The position numbers and the translations under genes are program-made. From NCBI RefSeq assembly GCF_003719335.1, contig NZ_RIAS01000016.1, positions 104,669 to 168,668 on the forward strand: a stretch of DNA of 64,000 bases, read 5' to 3'. The notes beneath the pieces are model-generated. The model was not told the origin of the DNA and did not search any database. It saw only the letters and a program-made list of their open reading frames with translations. Below are positions 7,976 through 16,339 of this stretch, piece after piece. This DNA is from Paenibacillus amylolyticus. GTDB lineage: Bacteria; Bacillota; Bacilli; Paenibacillales; Paenibacillaceae. Numbering within the stretch: position 1 is the stretch's first letter; each line of letters opens with the position of its first letter.

Positions 7976-8926
7976 CTATAAACGAAGCAATGCCTGCGCT
8001 GTGTATTGATCCGTAACCAAAATGTTGGCATACTGGCCTTTCAGAGCCGCGTGAATCGCTTCAATTTTGCGTCCGCCGCCAGCAACGAGAATGGATTTCT
8101 CCTTATTTCTTAATTCAGCCAAATCAATCCCGACCGTCCTGCTGTTAATCTCCTCACTGATCAGATGCCCTTCCGCATCAAAAAAACGTGAACAAATGTC
8201 ACCCGCACCGGACTTCATCAAAAGCTCCTGCTCTTGTTCGTTAAAATATCCCAGCTTGAACAGAAGTGCATCCTCTTTCACCGTTCCTACCGTAAATATG
8301 GCGATGTTCGCCTGTCTTCCCAGCTCAACAATGCGTCCAATGTGACGGTCGGCCTCGACCATTTTTTTCACTTCAATATTATCGAAGATCACCGGAAGCG
8401 GCAGATACCTGGGAACCGTATGAAAAGCTTCCGCAAACAGATGTACAATATCTGCAGCATAGGTGTTTACATGGGAGTGACTTACGCCCCCTTTGAGCTG
8501 TACCACTTCTACGCCTTTGACCTGCTTGGGTCTAAGTTGACGTGCGACCGCATGCATTGTTGTTCCCCATGTCACACCGATAATATCCGCATCCTGCACA
8601 GTGTCCTGTAAATAGTCCGCAGCTCTCTTGCTTATATGCTTCTGAATTTCCTCATCACTCTTCAACGGTGCGAAACATACCAGTGCCGTCTCCAGATTGT
8701 ATTTGGCTTTCAGTTCGCCGCCGATAATATCAATATCCTCCAGCGGGTCCATAATTTCAATGCGCACGTACCCTCGGTCTTTGGCATATTGAAGAAGCCT
8801 CGATACGGTAGGACGTGATACCCCCAGTCTTGAGGCAATATCCTGCTGGCTGTAATCGGACTGATAATACAATTTTGCCGCTTCAATGCTTAATCGCTGT
8901 TTCTCCAAGTCCATTCCCATGTGCAT
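7976..8926 (-). CDS. deoR: SorC/DeoR-family transcriptional regulator, DeoR
   Basis: The 316-residue protein has an N-terminal helix-turn-helix (QQDIASRLGVSRPTVSRLLQYAKDRGYV, about residues 27-54) followed by a SorC sugar-binding domain with GVTWGTTMHAVARQL, GDICSRFFD and a C-terminal LVAGGGRKIEAIHAAL. This is the B. subtilis DeoR architecture and length, not that of E. coli DeoR. B. subtilis DeoR represses the dra-nupC-pdp genes and is released by deoxyribose-5-phosphate. Here it precedes deoC on the same strand. The ribosome binding site is weak (GAGTGAG) and the start could also be an ATG two or four codons downstream. Confidence 0.9.
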   Translation of the reverse strand: MHMGMDLEKQRLSIEAAKLYYQSDYSQQDIASRLGVSRPTVSRLLQYAKDRGYVRIEIMDPLEDIDIIGGELKAKYNLETALVCFAPLKSDEEIQKHISKRAADYLQDTVQDADIIGVTWGTTMHAVARQLRPKQVKGVEVVQLKGGVSHSHVNTYAADIVHLFAEAFHTVPRYLPLPVIFDNIEVKKMVEADRHIGRIVELGRQANIAIFTVGTVKEDALLFKLGYFNEQEQELLMKSGAGDICSRFFDAEGHLISEEINSRTVGIDLAELRNKEKSILVAGGGRKIEAIHAALKGQYANILVTDQYTAQALLRL

Positions 8927-9258
8927 TCATCTCACTCATCTTATTATCGTTGGAAAATAAAGAAAACGTATAGCCTCAATTTCTGGTATATAGCTGGCTG
9001 AACTTGTACGCACAAAGCTCATTCCGCTACAATACTTGTCCTTATATATTATACATATATTAAAGTTTCCATCACTATATTTTGCCAATAGTCAGAATAC
9101 ATGCCACTTTTATCGGTTCAATGATTCACTGTGCTGCCATCTTACCCGAAAAAACGAATAAAAAATAACACCACACCCCATACTACTCCAGTCACTGGAG
9201 CTGTTTCGAGAAATATGAACTCAAAACCAAACCAAATTCGAAAGTGAGGACACAAGTT
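8927..9258. other. Divergent intergenic region, AT-rich
   Basis: This 332-base region holds the promoters of deoR (leftward) and the azoreductase (rightward). Apart from a perfect 15-base palindrome near the azoreductase, no gene, hairpin terminator or known riboswitch motif is visible. Confidence 0.5.
9186..9200. promoter_or_regulatory. Perfect palindrome CTCCAGTCACTGGAG upstream of azoreductase
   Basis: A 15-base exact inverted repeat with a single central base lies about 60 bases before the azoreductase start. Quinone- and diamide-sensing regulators such as YodB or MhqR control azoreductases in Bacillus, so this may be an operator. No regulator gene is adjacent, so the partner is unknown. 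Confidence 0.4.
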
Positions 9259-9885
9259 ATGTCTACTTTATTGTATATTACTGCCCATCCGCATGATCAT
9301 CAAACCTCGTTCAGTATGGCTGCCGGCAAAGCGTTTATTGATGCTTACAAAGAAAGTCATACCTCAGACGAAATCATTCATCTCGATCTGTACCGTTCCA
9401 ATATTCCACACATCGATGCAGATGTATTCAGTGGATGGGGCAAACTGCAAGCTGGAGGCGACCTGAGCTCTGAAGAACAGTCCAAAGTGCAACGGCTAAA
9501 CGAACTATCTGACCAGTTTGCGAATGCAGACAAATATGTATTTGTTTCACCACTGTGGAACTTCTCCTTCCCTCCTGTACTTAAAGCATATATTGATTCT
9601 ATCTGTGTGGCAGGCAAAACGTTTCGTTATACGGAGCAAGGTCCGGTAGGACTTCTGACGGATAAAAAAGCATTGCATATTCAAGCCCGTGGCGGTATCT
9701 ACTCCGAAGGACCTGCGGCTCAGATGGAATCGGGACATCGTTATTTGGGCATCATCATGTCGTTTTTGGGTGTACCAAAGCTGGATGGCATCTTTGTTGA
9801 AGGACATAACCAGTTCAAGGATCGTGCGGAGGAGATCAAACAGAAAGGAATTGAAGAAGCACAGCGTTTTGCCAAGCAGTTCTAA
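9259..9885 (+). CDS. azoR: FMN-dependent NADH-azoreductase
   Basis: The 208-residue flavodoxin-fold protein has the N-terminal strand and phosphate loop (LLYITAHPHDHQTSFS), the family FVSPLWNFSFPPVLKAYIDSI stretch around residues 94-115, and GRFRY-like CVAGKTFRYTEQGPVGL, as in AzoR/AzoJ enzymes. These use NADH and FMN to reduce azo compounds and quinones by two electrons in the cytoplasm. ATG at 9259 is chosen, with GTGAGGA about nine bases upstream; an in-frame GTG at 9244 has no site. It is a single-gene unit ending at strong hairpins. Confidence 0.92.
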   Translation: MSTLLYITAHPHDHQTSFSMAAGKAFIDAYKESHTSDEIIHLDLYRSNIPHIDADVFSGWGKLQAGGDLSSEEQSKVQRLNELSDQFANADKYVFVSPLWNFSFPPVLKAYIDSICVAGKTFRYTEQGPVGLLTDKKALHIQARGGIYSEGPAAQMESGHRYLGIIMSFLGVPKLDGIFVEGHNQFKDRAEEIKQKGIEEAQRFAKQF

Positions 9886-9896
9886 ATAAGATAAAC

Positions 9897-9912
9897 CGGG
9901 CCACACGGCCCG
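9897..9912 (+). repeat. Short GC hairpin after azoR
   Basis: CGGGCCACACGGCCCG forms a six-pair stem with a four-base loop just past the stop codon. It has no T-tract and may only protect the mRNA 3' end. Confidence 0.4.
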
Positions 9913-9950
9913 TAACCAGAACCCAACTATCATCCGCCATAATAAGTAAT

Positions 9951-10007
9951 AAAAAAACCGCATCACAGCCCTTAGAGTACAATTTCAAGGGTTGGTGCGG
10001 TTTTTTT
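9951..10007. terminator. Bidirectional terminator
   Basis: AAAAAAACCGCA and TGCGGTTTTTTT flank an inner CCCTT/AAGGG stem. A-run on one side and T-run on the other allow termination of azoR (plus) and of the small gene ending at 10055 (minus). Confidence 0.9.
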
Positions 10008-10054
10008 GTGTAGATCTGTACTATATAACAGCGTTGTAAAACTTATATTTATGC

Positions 10055-10411
10055 TCAGCCGTTGTGCGTCCCGGCACTGGCACGGCTCATCGTTTCAAGC
10101 TTACGAGTAATCGCATGGCGGTCTATTTTTAGTCCCCAGATCAACTCAATAATCTGTTCTTTCTCTTCTGGCTGGTCGGCTTGTTTCAATTGCAGCAACA
10201 GTTCATGCATCTGCTCGTTAATGTCTTCAAACTGATTCCAGAGATCTTGCCGCACTTCGGTTGAATCCACGTGATGGTTGGCATCGACTTCTTCCTTCAA
10301 AGCTTGCAGGATAGCGTCTTTCCACTCCTCATCACCAAGTTGTTTTGCAATGTTTAGGAGATCCAGATAATCGTCAACAAGAAGAGAGTTCAATTCAGCA
10401 TATGTTTTCAT
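10055..10411 (-). CDS. Small acidic helical protein of unknown function
   Basis: I do not recognise this 118-residue protein. It is predicted soluble and mostly helical, rich in Glu, Asp, Gln and Leu, with heptad-like spacing around IELIWGLKIDRHAITRKLETM near the C-terminus. There is no signal peptide, membrane segment or Cys motif. GGGGA lies 11 bases before the ATG at 10411. It stands alone between two terminator regions, so the neighbours do not suggest a role. Confidence 0.7.
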   Translation of the reverse strand: MKTYAELNSLLVDDYLDLLNIAKQLGDEEWKDAILQALKEEVDANHHVDSTEVRQDLWNQFEDINEQMHELLLQLKQADQPEEKEQIIELIWGLKIDRHAITRKLETMSRASAGTHNG

Positions 10412-10600
10412 CGTTTATTGCATCCCCTTTTCGTTCTATTTACCCAGTATTATACTCGGTATTTCTGGTAATGCAATAGTTGTCGAGAAAAAGGGAATCA
10501 TTTGCTTATCCTCATGTCATATTTTGACGAATCTCACATCCTTGAAATCCTTCCCTTACAACTGTAGAGACTATCTCAATTTTATACCATCAAACCCAGA

Positions 10601-11263
10601 TCAAGATTTAAGCTGCTGCAGTAGCTGAACACGATAAGCTTCGCTCTCAAGGGATTGAATCTCTTTATATTCTGCATCAGTCAAAACTTTAGGTTCGCCT
10701 GTAGCCTTGGCAATCATATATACCTTGGCACTTTCCTCTACCACTTGTGTTCGGTAATAGGCTTCACGCAGGTTTTTACCTGTCGTAACCAGACCGTGAT
10801 TGACGAGAATTAGGGCAGAATGTTCGGTCACCTTAGCAGCAACGGCATCGGCGAGAAGCTTGGTCGTTGGCAGCACATAAGGCACAAATCCGATATCTCC
10901 AACCAGGGCGGATTGATCGGGGAACAGGTGCGGAAGATGGTCAAAAATTAGACTGAGGGCTATCGTGTACGCCGGGTGCGTATGCACAATAGCCTGAATA
11001 TCCGGGTTTGCGCGATAGCAAAACAGATGCATAAGCACTTCAGATGAAGGACGGCTGGCTCCTGCTTGCGTCTCACCTGTCTCTATATCAATTGCGATCC
11101 ACTCATTGGGCTCTAGTTCCTCTAGCGCGAACCCGCTTGGAGATAAAAGCATCGTATTACCTGAGCGTGCACTAATGTTACCTCCAGGCCCGACAACAAG
11201 TCCTTGGGTTACCGCCTTACGGGCATATTTGGTTAGTTCTTCTCTAATCTGCTGTTCAGACAA
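10601..11263 (-). CDS. fucA: Class II aldolase, L-fuculose-phosphate aldolase type
   Basis: The 220-residue protein has the class II aldolase/adducin fold landmarks: GPGGNISAR near residue 25, the catalytic Glu in RPSSEVLMH (E75), zinc ligands in IVHTHP (H94, H96) and VNHG (H156). These enzymes split L-fuculose-1-phosphate (or similar ketose-1-phosphates) to lactaldehyde and dihydroxyacetone phosphate. It is the last of three same-strand genes after an L-fucose isomerase and a RhaB-like kinase, 15 bases after the kinase stop, so the fucose pathway is the natural reading. Rhamnulose- or ribulose-phosphate specificity cannot be excluded by sequence. Confidence 0.88.
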   Translation of the reverse strand: MSEQQIREELTKYARKAVTQGLVVGPGGNISARSGNTMLLSPSGFALEELEPNEWIAIDIETGETQAGASRPSSEVLMHLFCYRANPDIQAIVHTHPAYTIALSLIFDHLPHLFPDQSALVGDIGFVPYVLPTTKLLADAVAAKVTEHSALILVNHGLVTTGKNLREAYYRTQVVEESAKVYMIAKATGEPKVLTDAEYKEIQSLESEAYRVQLLQQLKS

Positions 11264-11278
11264 GTTTCTCCCACTCCT

Positions 11279-12799
11279 TTATTGCTGGTGTTGTTCCAGT
11301 CGGTTGAATTTTCGGTACTTTCCATATGCTTCTTGCCAGCACTCCGCATCTTGAGGTGTATATATCTCCGTATCGAAGGAGGCCGATACAATGTCACGAA
11401 TCTCCGACAAACCGCCTACTTCACCAAGAGCCACATATTGAAGCAGGCAATTGCCAGCCGAGGATGCCTCAACAGGTCCAGCAATTAACGGAACACCCGT
11501 AGCATTTGCAGTAAACTGACAGAGCATGCGATTGCGCACACCACCGCCAACCATATGAATCACAGGAGGTCTTATGCCTGTAATCTGTTCAAGCTCATCC
11601 AACGTCTGCCTGAACTCCAGTGCCAAACTTTCCAATATACAGCGAACGATGGCTCCTGCGGTTTCGGGAACCGTTTGGAACGTGCGCTCGCAATACTGTC
11701 TGATTCGTTTAGGCATGTCTCCTGGGACCATGAAAACATCATCTCCCGGCGATACCACAGATTGATGTGCCTCTGCTGATGCAGCAAGCTGGATTAGCTC
11801 TTCATGAGAGTGTACTCGATTTTCCCGTTCCCACTGGCGTTTACACTCCTGAAGCAACCACAGACCTGAACGATTTTTCAGCGTTCTCACCTTACCGTTC
11901 ACGGTTCCTTCATTCGTAAATCCAAGCTCAAGAGCCTGCTCACTTAATACAGGTGAATCACGCTCAACCCCCATAAGGGACCATGTTCCACAGCTAATAA
12001 ATGCATAGTTCGATTCAGTAGCCGGGATTGCCGCCAGTGCTGAAGCCGTATCATGTGATCCCACTGAAACAACTTTCATAGGGGCGATGTACAGTTCTCT
12101 AACCAGATCGTCTGATAAATGACCAAGTACGGTTCCTGAGTGAACCAATCGTGGAAATAACGATGCAGGTAAGCCGAGTCGGCTCATTAATGGTTCATTC
12201 CATTTCACTTCCCCGCTATGCAACAAACCACTGGTGCTTGCTATCGTATACTCGCACGCTTGCTCGCCAGACAGATAATAGTTAAACAGATCCGGCAGGA
12301 ATAATGCACGTGTATCCGCATCGGGGTCCATTGTACTGTCTTGTGCTTTGATCTTACTATCCTGAAGGTCACCGAATAATTGAAATATCGTATTGATCTG
12401 CTGAGGTAACACCCCCGACATCGCATAAAGCTCTTGTTCACTAACTATCTCAAGTACATCGTTCATGGATTTCGCATGACGTGCATCACGATAATGACGG
12501 GGATTGCCACGTAATCTTCCCGCATGATCAATCAGTCCGTAATCCACACCCCATGTATCCACCGCAATGGATTTTATTCGTCCTGACATTCCTTCAGTGC
12601 CTTTGCGTATCCCTTGCTTCAGCTCGTAGAATAAACGAAGGAAATCCCAGTACAGTTCATCCCGAAGCTGAACCGGCTCATTAGGAAAGCGATGAACCTC
12701 ATGCAGCGTCAGTCTGCGCCCATCTAAAGAGCCCCGTACAACTCGACCACTGCCAGCACCAAAATCTGCAGCAAGCACAGATGCAGCCTGATTGCTCAT
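11279..12799 (-). CDS. FGGY carbohydrate kinase, RhaB-like, probably L-fuculokinase
   Basis: The 506-residue FGGY kinase has the N-terminal ATPase motif AADFGAGSGRV, AVDTWGVDYGL, VGSHDTASALAAIP, CGTWSLMGVE and the C-terminal HMVGGGVRNRMLCQFTANATGVPLIAGPVEASSAGN. These are features of the rhamnulokinase subfamily. AAGGAGG lies seven bases before ATG 12799. Its neighbours are an L-fucose isomerase and a class II aldolase and there is no rhamnose isomerase, so it likely phosphorylates L-fuculose; RhaB-like kinases fill this role in several other bacteria. L-rhamnulose activity remains possible. Confidence 0.88.
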   Translation of the reverse strand: MSNQAASVLAADFGAGSGRVVRGSLDGRRLTLHEVHRFPNEPVQLRDELYWDFLRLFYELKQGIRKGTEGMSGRIKSIAVDTWGVDYGLIDHAGRLRGNPRHYRDARHAKSMNDVLEIVSEQELYAMSGVLPQQINTIFQLFGDLQDSKIKAQDSTMDPDADTRALFLPDLFNYYLSGEQACEYTIASTSGLLHSGEVKWNEPLMSRLGLPASLFPRLVHSGTVLGHLSDDLVRELYIAPMKVVSVGSHDTASALAAIPATESNYAFISCGTWSLMGVERDSPVLSEQALELGFTNEGTVNGKVRTLKNRSGLWLLQECKRQWERENRVHSHEELIQLAASAEAHQSVVSPGDDVFMVPGDMPKRIRQYCERTFQTVPETAGAIVRCILESLALEFRQTLDELEQITGIRPPVIHMVGGGVRNRMLCQFTANATGVPLIAGPVEASSAGNCLLQYVALGEVGGLSEIRDIVSASFDTEIYTPQDAECWQEAYGKYRKFNRLEQHQQ

Positions 12800-12828
12800 A
12801 TGAAAGCCTCCTTAGCTCGCTCAGCAAC

Positions 12829-14619
12829 TCAACGATACAACGGTCCAAATACATGACAAGCGCGATAATCTGCACTCTCCGGCTCACTTGTACCAAACAG
12901 TCCCCATGCACGCGGACGGAAAACTTCTGTCTCAGGTACATTGTGCATATTTACGGGTATGCGCAGCATCGATGCTAAGGTAATCAGATCAGCACCAATG
13001 TGTCCATAAGAGATGGAACCATGATTCGCTCCCCATTGATTCATCACCTCATACACCGAAGTAAACGCTCCGGAGCCCGTAAGAATTGGAGCAAACCAGG
13101 TCGATGGCCAAGTTGGATCAGTGCGCTGATCCAGCGTGTCATGAACATGCTCTGGCAAGTCCACCGTGTAACCTTGGGCAATCTGAAGCACGGGTCCCAA
13201 TCCCTTAACGAGATTCAGACGGGTCATGGTCACAGGCATACCGCCTTTGGTCAAAAAGTCAGCCGAGTATCCTCCACCGCGGAAATACTCAACTGAAGCC
13301 GGTCTCCATGAAGTCGCTTTCAGGCAACTCTGGACTTCTTCGTCCGTAATTTCCCAGTAAGGCTTGAGCACAGGCTTGCCATCTCTCGTTTGCTCCCCAG
13401 TCCCATCAAGGGCAGCAGAGCCGGAGTTAATCAGATGTAGAATTCCCGCTGCCCCGTGCCCTTCCAGTTGATGTCCAGTCACACGCTTGACCGAATCAGG
13501 GCTCCAATACGTGCGCACATCAGCAAAAATCTGAGCCGTGTGTGTCAGTAGTGAACCAAACAACATGGATACACCGTTTAAACTGTCATTCTCCGTTGCC
13601 ACAAGATAGGGTGCGCGTTTACCATTCCAATCGAACGTGGAATTCAGTATGGATTCTAGGAAATCTCCATTAGGCGCATGATCCGTCCATTGCCTCTGGC
13701 CTTGGAAACCAGAAACAATGGCATGATGACCCATAGCTTCCTCATCATATCCAAGTGAAGCAAGCTTTGGATTGCCTGCCATCAGATCTCGTACAATTTG
13801 CGTCATTTTAACAACCGTTTCCCACTCGTCGTCTTTACGTTTTCGATCGGACTGAAGATGCTCCGGATTGTTATCCGTTCCTTCACTGCAATAATCCTTC
13901 ACCCAGGCAAGTGCCCGCTCGTATTCCTCAGGATCATAGATTTCTTCTTCGATCCTCCGTGTCAATTCGCTCATATCCACATATTCGTTTCGCATGCCCA
14001 GATATTCCTGGAAAAAAGAATCATTCACGATGGAACCTGCAATCCCCATCGACACGGAGCCAATGGACAAATACGCCTGCCCCTTCATTGTGGCCGCCGC
14101 AAGTCCAGCACGGCTAAACCGAAGTAACTTGTCGCGCACATCATCTGGAATGGTAGTATCACCGCCGTCCTGAACATCTTCACCGTATATGCCGAACGCA
14201 GGAATCCCTTTCTGTGCATGTGCAGACAGCACAGCAGCCAAATATACGGCTCCTGGCCGCTCTGTGCCGTTAAAGCCCCAGATAGCCGTTGGTATCGACG
14301 GTGACATATCCATCGTTTCCGTACCATAACACCAGCAAGGCGTGACCGTAATCGTTACACCCACATTCGAACGGCTGAACAACGCCGCTGCGGACGCTGC
14401 TTCGGCGACACCGCCGATACAGGTCTCCGCGACCACGCATTCGACTGGAGAACCATCGGCATAACGAAGCTCGGATGAGATCAGCTCAGCTACTGACGTT
14501 GCCATGCGCATCGTTTGTTCTTCCAATGACTCACGCACACCCTTGCGTCTGCCATCTATTGTGGGACGAATACCAATCTTGGGAAAAGGCTGATGATAAC
14601 GATAATCTGAATGAGTCAT
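12829..14619 (-). CDS. fucI: L-fucose isomerase
   Basis: The 596-residue protein has the full FucI length and landmarks: N-terminal PKIGIRPTIDGRRKGVRESLEEQT, CVVAETCIGGVAEAA, WCYGTETMDM, AIWGFNGTERPGAVYLAAVL, a metal-ligand region VATENDSLNGVSMLFG and the C-terminal NHGSISYGHIGADLITLASMLRIPVNMHNV. FucI converts L-fucose to L-fuculose (also D-arabinose to D-ribulose) with Mn2+. AAAGGAGG stands ten bases before the start. It is the first gene of the minus-strand fuc operon and faces a divergent LacI regulator. A candidate -10 (TATGAT, 14715-14720) and an operator overlapping the -35 region lie upstream. Confidence 0.95.
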   Translation of the reverse strand: MTHSDYRYHQPFPKIGIRPTIDGRRKGVRESLEEQTMRMATSVAELISSELRYADGSPVECVVAETCIGGVAEAASAAALFSRSNVGVTITVTPCWCYGTETMDMSPSIPTAIWGFNGTERPGAVYLAAVLSAHAQKGIPAFGIYGEDVQDGGDTTIPDDVRDKLLRFSRAGLAAATMKGQAYLSIGSVSMGIAGSIVNDSFFQEYLGMRNEYVDMSELTRRIEEEIYDPEEYERALAWVKDYCSEGTDNNPEHLQSDRKRKDDEWETVVKMTQIVRDLMAGNPKLASLGYDEEAMGHHAIVSGFQGQRQWTDHAPNGDFLESILNSTFDWNGKRAPYLVATENDSLNGVSMLFGSLLTHTAQIFADVRTYWSPDSVKRVTGHQLEGHGAAGILHLINSGSAALDGTGEQTRDGKPVLKPYWEITDEEVQSCLKATSWRPASVEYFRGGGYSADFLTKGGMPVTMTRLNLVKGLGPVLQIAQGYTVDLPEHVHDTLDQRTDPTWPSTWFAPILTGSGAFTSVYEVMNQWGANHGSISYGHIGADLITLASMLRIPVNMHNVPETEVFRPRAWGLFGTSEPESADYRACHVFGPLYR

Positions 14620-14732
14620 GCGAGAACGTCCTCCTTTTAGTGCATTTCAATAAATGCATGTGGAATTGAGAATATTCTGACTGAACGATGAGCGACAAAA
14701 GAAAAAGAAATCAGATCATACTACCGGGTGAA

Positions 14733-14748
14733 CATTTGCCGATAACCA
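14733..14748 (-). promoter_or_regulatory. LacI-family operator near fucI
   Basis: Read on the minus strand the site is TGGTTATCGGCAAATG. It shares GGTTATCGGxAA with the palindrome at 15028-15043 and has the central CG typical of LacI-family operators. It overlaps the position expected for the fucI -35 element, so binding would repress. Confidence 0.55.
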
Positions 14749-14763
14749 CACACGTTGAATATT

Positions 14764-14777
14764 TGAATGCGTTTACA
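14764..14777 (+). promoter_or_regulatory. cre site upstream of fucI
   Basis: TGAATGCGTTTACA matches the cre consensus TGWAANCGNTNWCA at all but one fixed position. It lies upstream of the fucI promoter, which fits carbon catabolite control of a secondary sugar pathway. Confidence 0.55.
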
Positions 14778-15027
14778 TAACTCTCTAAAAAAATAAACCA
14801 CTCTCATTAATCATCATCCAATGTCATTCACTGTACCTTGGTGGACAATGAAACCATCATGAAAAATAACGAGAACGGTCGCTGTGTTGAGTAAATAAAT
14901 GAATTTATAGAGATCATTTTGCAGAAATAACCTATAGAACGATTTATCTTAACTATACTTAAATCAGACTAAAACAGAGCTTAATCCAGCAATTTAAAGA
15001 CCAGTTAAGATCATAAAATGTCTCTGA

Positions 15028-15043
15028 GGGTTATCGGTAACCC
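15028..15043. promoter_or_regulatory. LacI-family operator near the regulator gene
   Basis: GGGTTATCGGTAACCC is a 16-base palindrome with one mismatch and a central CG, the hallmark of LacI/GalR operators. It lies about 85 bases before the regulator's start. A second similar site is next to fucI, so the divergent regulator probably binds both. Confidence 0.65.
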
Positions 15044-15127
15044 AAACATACCACGCACCTATGTTGCTGTCAATTACCATTATCCATTAAAATGAAAGGA
15101 CTATGCTGTGGAAAGGTTCGATTCCAT

Positions 15128-16141
15128 TTGATTACAATCTATGATATTGCCAAAAAAGCAAATGTCTCTGCGATGACTGTCTCCAAAGTCATTAATCGCA
15201 CAGGTCGCATCAGCACGGCTACACGTGAACGTGTGCAGCAGGTCATCGATGAACTGGGCTATATCCCAAACTCCAATGCACGAAGTCTGGTGCTGCAGCG
15301 AACTCATATGCTGTCTCTGCTAATTACGGACATTACCAACCCTTTCTATACAACGCTGGCCCGTGGAGCCGAGGATGCTGCGCATCTTCGGGGTTATCGT
15401 GTTTTATTTGGCAACAGTGACGAGGATTATCGAAAAGAAAAAGAGTATGTGGAGGCAATCCTGTCGACGCGGGTAGATGGCGTGCTCTTTGCACCCGCGG
15501 GAGATCGCTCTCTCCCCCATCTGCAACAGTTGCAGGCTCGAAACATTCCATTTGTGTTTTTGGATCGAACCGTGCCCGGAATCACTTCAGATGTGATTGC
15601 TGGAGACAGCCGTGAAGGCGCAATAGAGCTCATACGTTACCTTATTGAACTTGGACACGAGCACATTGCACTGGTCAACGGGTCTTCTGAAGTTTCGACT
15701 GCCAGACTGCGTGAAGATGGTTATATCGAAGGACTGAAGGAAGCAGGGATAACACCTGATCCTTCACTTATACTTCGTACAAGCTATCGTGATTTTAGTG
15801 ATGATGAAGGGTTGGAACGTTTGCTCTCCAGATCACAGCAGCCTACAGCTATTTTTGCGGCAAACAACATGCTGGCGATTGGAGTGATCCGTCTGCTTCG
15901 CAAACGAGGACTTAGAGTACCCGAGGATATCTCTGTCGTTTGTTTCGATGACCTTGATCTGGCTTCTGCCTTTGATCCTTTTCTGACCGTCATTGCACAA
16001 CCTGCTTATGAATTCGGATACCAAGGGATGCAGATGCTGATTGACCGGATTGAAGGAAAACTGTCACCTGCCGCTGAAACGATGATTTTACCTTCCAAGC
16101 TGCGAATACGTACATCGGCTTCTGTTCCGCCTACTAATTGA
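15128..16141 (+). CDS. LacI-family regulator of the fuc genes
   Basis: The 337-residue protein begins (TTG) ITIYDIAKKANVSAMTVSKVINRTGRIS, the canonical LacI DNA-binding headpiece, followed by the hinge-region IPNSNARSLVLQRT and a periplasmic-binding-like sugar domain (LLITDITNPFYTTLARGAED, VCFDDLDLASAFDPFLTVI). The TTG at 15128 is preferred because it starts exactly at the family N-terminus with GGAAAGG upstream; an ATG at 15092 gives 12 extra residues but has no ribosome binding site. Divergent from fucI, with shared operators, it is very likely the local repressor. Its inducer is unknown and may be fucose or fuculose-1-phosphate. Confidence 0.88.
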   Translation: MITIYDIAKKANVSAMTVSKVINRTGRISTATRERVQQVIDELGYIPNSNARSLVLQRTHMLSLLITDITNPFYTTLARGAEDAAHLRGYRVLFGNSDEDYRKEKEYVEAILSTRVDGVLFAPAGDRSLPHLQQLQARNIPFVFLDRTVPGITSDVIAGDSREGAIELIRYLIELGHEHIALVNGSSEVSTARLREDGYIEGLKEAGITPDPSLILRTSYRDFSDDEGLERLLSRSQQPTAIFAANNMLAIGVIRLLRKRGLRVPEDISVVCFDDLDLASAFDPFLTVIAQPAYEFGYQGMQMLIDRIEGKLSPAAETMILPSKLRIRTSASVPPTN

Positions 16142-16207
16142 TGATATACAAGTTGAACTAGAGATTTTGCACAGTCCACTCCGATGACAGAGTTCAAGTA
16201 AGAATAC

Positions 16208-16255
16208 AAAAAACAGGACGTACCCGAGATCGTATCTCTGGTCATCCTGTTTTTT
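16208..16255. terminator. Bidirectional terminator
   Basis: AAAAAACAGGACG pairs with CATCCTGTTTTTT around an inner AGAT/ATCT stem. It separates the plus-strand regulator from the minus-strand epimerase-like gene. Confidence 0.9.
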
Positions 16256-16339
16256 ATGATCAATTTAAGCTTTTAGTTGAATACAAGCGTATCTCTATAG
16301 CTCACTTATAATAACGGACAGGTCCATCTCTTGGCATGA

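Larger units (their letters stand above)
14620..15127. promoter_or_regulatory. Divergent fucI / lacI control region
   Basis: About 500 bases without a gene. It contains two related LacI-type operators, a cre site and a -10 candidate for fucI (all listed or described separately). The middle part (14800-15000) is AT-rich with no recognisable element. Confidence 0.6.
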
